Assembly (NCBI RefSeq): GCF_016481275.1
Contig: NZ_JAEMNW010000007.1
Span: 1-64,000 of the forward strand
Source of the DNA: Antrihabitans auranticaus
GTDB taxonomy: Bacteria > Actinomycetota > Actinomycetes > Mycobacteriales > Mycobacteriaceae
Direction of reading: 5' to 3'
Length of the DNA: 64,000 nt
Translations under genes and position numbers: made by a program
Shown here: one piece after another, positions 61,285 to 64,000 of the stretch
Position numbering within the stretch: the stretch's first letter is position 1
How the letters are laid out: the number at the start of each line of letters is the position of its first letter
The notes under the pieces: generated by a model
Database searches by the model: none
Seen by the model: only the letters and a program-made list of their open reading frames with translations
Told to the model about the DNA's origin: nothing

Positions 61285-62145
61285 TCAGGTGGTCCGACGG
61301 TCTACGACGGCCGTGCCCACGATCGTTCCCGCGTCGACGGTGTGGACACCGCGATCGGTCAGCAGCTCGATGAACTGCTCCCGCACCGCGCGGACCGTGT
61401 CCTCGTCGAGTTCGGCCAGGGGAGCACGGAGTCCGCTGCCGAGGACGAACTCCCACGCGAACTCGTCGGTCGCCGGCAGGTAGTTGGACAGCTCGGTGAC
61501 ACGGACGTCGGTCGTTCCGAGGCTCGTCAGCCACGCGCTCAGCTTGTCCGCGGTGTTGATGCGGTCGGCGGCATCCCGGGCCGTTTCAGCGGCACCCTCA
61601 GCAACCGCAGGCTTGCCGGGAACTGCCTGTGGCGCGACCTTGCCCAGTGCTTCGAAGAACGGGTGGGTGAAGTCGTCGAGTGCGTGCTCACGCCACACGG
61701 TCACGCCGATGCGGCCGCCGGGCCGCAAGAGACGTGTCAGGCGCGCGAACGACGAATCCATATGCGGGAGAAAGAAAACGCCGTACGAGCTGGCGAGGAC
61801 GTCGTAGCCCGCCGCGGGCACAGTACTCGGGGGTTCCCACTTCGTTGCGTCGGCGGCCACGAAGTCGATGTTCTGCAACGCCCACTCGGACGCGACCAGC
61901 CGGCCCTCCTCGAGGAGGTCGTCGGCGAGGTCGATCGCATGGACTCGCCCGGCCGGGCCGACCGCCCGCGCGGCCGCGAGGGCTGAACTGCCCGCACCTG
62001 CGCAGACGTCGAGGACCACTTCGCCGGCACGTAGCTCGAGCGCGAACACCAGCGCATGACCGGCCACGTTCCAGACCCGCGGTGCGATCTTCGCGAAATC
62101 GGAGTGCGCCGCGTTGAAGGTGGTCCGGTATTCCACGGTGGTCAT
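61285..62145 (-). CDS. SAM-dependent methyltransferase
   Basis: 286 residues. VVLDVCAGAGSSALAAARAV (motif I), HAIDLADDLLEEG, NIDFVAADATKW and LRPGGRIGVTVWREHA. UbiE-like small-molecule methyltransferase; substrate unknown. ATG at 62145, 14 bases upstream of purU, possibly cotranscribed. Confidence 0.9.
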   Translation of the reverse strand: MTTVEYRTTFNAAHSDFAKIAPRVWNVAGHALVFALELRAGEVVLDVCAGAGSSALAAARAVGPAGRVHAIDLADDLLEEGRLVASEWALQNIDFVAADATKWEPPSTVPAAGYDVLASSYGVFFLPHMDSSFARLTRLLRPGGRIGVTVWREHALDDFTHPFFEALGKVAPQAVPGKPAVAEGAAETARDAADRINTADKLSAWLTSLGTTDVRVTELSNYLPATDEFAWEFVLGSGLRAPLAELDEDTVRAVREQFIELLTDRGVHTVDAGTIVGTAVVDRRTT

Positions 62146-62154
62146 GTCCCGAAC

Positions 62155-62667
62155 TTACAGCCCGTAGAACGGTGCAGCGTAGCGGAATTCCCCGACGATC
62201 GCCGAGTCGTAAGCCGCAAGCGTGCGGACTTGGAAATGGCTCGCCCACTCGGGTTCGCTCGGCGCAATGCCGACCGTGTCACCCGGCACGAACCCGAAGC
62301 GCGGGTAGTACTCGAGATGGCCGAGTAGCCCGACAAGTGGCAGGTCGAGTGCGTCGGCAGCCGCCAGGACACCGTGCATGAGCGCCGACCCGATACCCCT
62401 GCCCTGGATGTCGCTGCGTACGCCGATCGGTCCGAGGGCACCCACACGCTGCTGCCCGATCGTGGCCGCGGTGATGCACACATGCCCGACCGTCGCGCCA
62501 TCGCGCACCGCGACCAACGAAAGCCGCGGCAGCCACGCCTCGCTCGCACGCAGGGCCGCTACTATCGCGACCTCACCGGGCTCTTCGCCGTCGGCCGTGG
62601 CGAATGCACTTCGGTGTACCGCTGCGATGTCCTCGACATCCCCAGGTTGTTCTCTGCACACCAACAT
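62155..62667 (-). CDS. GNAT family N-acetyltransferase
   Basis: 170 residues, YhbS-like. Acetyl-CoA loop [16 protein letters not shown], then [20 protein letters not shown]. This form carries out acetylation or a lipid-cofactor role in unknown targets. ATG at 62667; its start is 28 bases from the divergent deoC start. It is nine bases from the methyltransferase gene. Confidence 0.9.
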   Translation of the reverse strand: MLVCREQPGDVEDIAAVHRSAFATADGEEPGEVAIVAALRASEAWLPRLSLVAVRDGATVGHVCITAATIGQQRVGALGPIGVRSDIQGRGIGSALMHGVLAAADALDLPLVGLLGHLEYYPRFGFVPGDTVGIAPSEPEWASHFQVRTLAAYDSAIVGEFRYAAPFYGL

Positions 62668-62694
62668 AGGGCGAGTGTGACAGGCTCTGTCGTC

Positions 62695-63351
62695 ATGTCC
62701 GACCGAATATTCACCCGTGCCGAAATCGCCGGAATGATCGACCACACCCTGCTCAAGCCGGAAGCCACCGGCGCAGACGTCGAGGCGCTGATCGCCGACG
62801 CTCGCGACCTCGGTGTGTACGCGGTGTGTGTGTCGCCGTCGATGCTGCCGATCGATGCCCCGGGTCTCGCGGTCGCGGCCGTCGTCGGGTTCCCATCCGG
62901 CAAGCACGACTCGTCGGTGAAAGCGGCCGAGGCCGCGCTCGCGGTGGCACGCGGCGCGGTCGAGATCGACATGGTGATCGATGTCGGTGCTGCGGTGGCG
63001 GGGCATTACGACGTCGTGCGCGACGACATCGCGGCGGTCCGCGCCGCGACGGACGGCGTTCTCAAAGTAATTCTCGAGTCAGCCGTTCTGAGCGACGACG
63101 CCATCGTCGCCGTGTGCCGCGCAGCCGAAGCGGCAGGCGCGGACTTCGTCAAAACCTCGACCGGCTTTCACCCGGCGGGTGGCGCGTCGGTCCACGCGGT
63201 TTCTCTGCTGGCCGAAACGGTCGGCGGGCGCCTCGGCGTCAAAGCGAGCGGCGGCATCCGCACCGCTGCGGCGGCACTCGACATGATCGCCGCCGGCGCG
63301 ACGCGGCTCGGGCTCTCCGCGTCGCGGGCGATTCTCGACGAACTCAGCTGA
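62695..63351 (+). CDS. deoC: Deoxyribose-phosphate aldolase
   Basis: 218 residues. Reversible aldol cleavage of 2-deoxyribose-5-phosphate to acetaldehyde and glyceraldehyde-3-phosphate. Schiff-base Lys153 in DFVKTSTGF, Lys183 in [10 protein letters not shown], and Asp92 in EIDMVIDVG form the active site. Corresponds to Rv0478. ATG at 62695 ([20 protein letters not shown]). The last bases overlap the convergent DUF2993 gene by eight. Confidence 0.97.
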   Translation: MSDRIFTRAEIAGMIDHTLLKPEATGADVEALIADARDLGVYAVCVSPSMLPIDAPGLAVAAVVGFPSGKHDSSVKAAEAALAVARGAVEIDMVIDVGAAVAGHYDVVRDDIAAVRAATDGVLKVILESAVLSDDAIVAVCRAAEAAGADFVKTSTGFHPAGGASVHAVSLLAETVGGRLGVKASGGIRTAAAALDMIAAGATRLGLSASRAILDELS

Positions 63352-64000
63352 GCACACCGCAGCTTTCGGTTCCGCTCGGCCGCGGCGGCATCGTGAAGTT
63401 GCCACCGGCAAGCGACATTTCGAGTCCTTCGTCGGTGACCTTCAACGACTTCGGCGTCATCCCGATCGGATAGACCTGCAGGCTGTCGGTGATCACCTTG
63501 ACGACGCCGTCGACCAGCTCGGTCGGCAAGCCGATTACCAGGACCCGCGCATTCATCGTCTCGACCTCGACGCGCCCGCCTTGGATGTAGGGCCGGACCG
63601 TGAGCTCAGCGAGTGGACCGACCTCGAAGCGGAGGGTGCCGTCGGTCTTGTTCGCCGTCACGCCGGTGATCATGCCGAACAGTGGCTGGTCCTGCATCGT
63701 CGCGGTGATGCCGGCGGTCGGCCAGTCGATATCGGCGGACGAGCTGCCGATCGTGCCGCTGCTGTTCGACGAGTCCGTGATGACGATGTCGTCGACCCGA
63801 GCGTGGACCTGCATGTCCTTCGCCGGACCGAAGGCGGTGTCATCACTGTCCACCGTGATGTAGGGGACTTCCTTGTCGACGAGCTGCAAAAGCATCGGCT
63901 TGGCGCTGAGCCCGATGTCGACGTTTGTGCCCAGGTCCGTTTCGAACTGCTCCGCCATGCACTTCTTGACGGTGTGCCTGGCCAGGAACTCGCCCGCGAG
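63344..64000 (-). CDS. DUF2993 (LmeA-like) protein, 5' end outside window
   Basis: The visible 218 residues cover most of a DUF2993 domain, from [20 protein letters not shown] to TESCGVLS. Members bind lipids near the mycobacterial envelope (LmeA takes part in mannan maturation). The frame is open to 64000, so the start and any signal or membrane segment lie beyond the edge. An internal ATG at 63958 is probably not the true start because upstream residues also match the domain. Position after deoC corresponds to Rv0479c. Confidence 0.88.
   Translation of the reverse strand, partial: LAGEFLARHTVKKCMAEQFETDLGTNVDIGLSAKPMLLQLVDKEVPYITVDSDDTAFGPAKDMQVHARVDDIVITDSSNSSGTIGSSSADIDWPTAGITATMQDQPLFGMITGVTANKTDGTLRFEVGPLAELTVRPYIQGGRVEVETMNARVLVIGLPTELVDGVVKVITDSLQVYPIGMTPKSLKVTDEGLEMSLAGGNFTMPPRPSGTESCGVLS

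Overview
The window is chromosomal DNA of a high-GC, mycolic-acid-type actinobacterium (Mycobacteriales; most like Rhodococcus/Nocardia, genus inferred). Several genes match Mycobacterium tuberculosis genes closely and in the same order as the Rv0462-Rv0479c segment: lpd, a carboxymuconolactone-decarboxylase-like gene, ramB, aceA (icl1), fadB2, a TetR gene, a DUF445 gene, an XRE gene, hbhA, a DUF2516 gene, deoC and a DUF2993 gene. This backbone is opened by several accessory blocks. There are no rRNA or tRNA genes, CRISPR arrays, prophages or insertion sequences that I can see.

Layout. 0-1.1 kb: a possible left-edge partial gene, a G-rich repeat-bearing tract, and a 30-residue peptide gene with its own ribosome site and terminator. 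1.1-8.4 kb: TetR, a PPK2 / hydrolase / small-molecule-kinase operon, an S9 peptidase, and a nucleotidyltransferase-M19 dipeptidase fusion. 8.5-13.3 kb: lpd, a divergent HxlR/qorB pair and a MarR-MFS operon. 13.3-19.4 kb (minus strand): urea-type ABC transporter urtABCDE followed by a GntR gene and a CMD-family gene. 19.7-23.4 kb: fadE5-like acyl-CoA dehydrogenase, a small membrane protein and ramB. 23.5-31.4 kb: secreted lipase, a sugar ABC importer without its ATPase, a receptor Ser/Thr kinase with a YVTN propeller, and a 13E12-type HNH gene. 31.4-32.1 kb: gene-free, with direct repeats.

32.1-40 kb: aceA, fadB2, metE, a limonene-epoxide-hydrolase-like gene, a soluble kinase and an AdhC-type alcohol dehydrogenase. 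40-46.3 kb: a stress island with rsbW-sigF, a PDZ serine protease, csbD, ybdK, a CHAD gene, a 51-residue DUF6131 membrane protein and a second PPK2. Three intergenic regions here carry a GTTT-N15/16-GGGTA(T/A) promoter of the mycobacterial SigF type, one of them in front of rsbW-sigF itself. 46.4-52.8 kb is a minus-strand block (methyltransferase, SDR, DUF4873, TetR, trans-enoyl-reductase-like, ABC1 kinase, TetR). 52.9-64 kb: DUF445, a DUF7373-type lipoprotein, XRE-hbhA, DUF2516, an AurF-type diiron oxygenase with a MerR regulator, hydrolase, purU, methyltransferase, GNAT, deoC and a DUF2993 protein cut by the right edge.

How genes fit together. aceA, fadB2, fadE5, lpd and ramB all belong to acetate/fatty-acid carbon use. 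ramB and aceA share a GCAAATTT motif upstream. The strongest candidate for an undescribed system is the 40-46 kb island, where a SigF-type switch is joined to polyphosphate-related genes (CHAD, PPK2), an envelope protease and small stress proteins.
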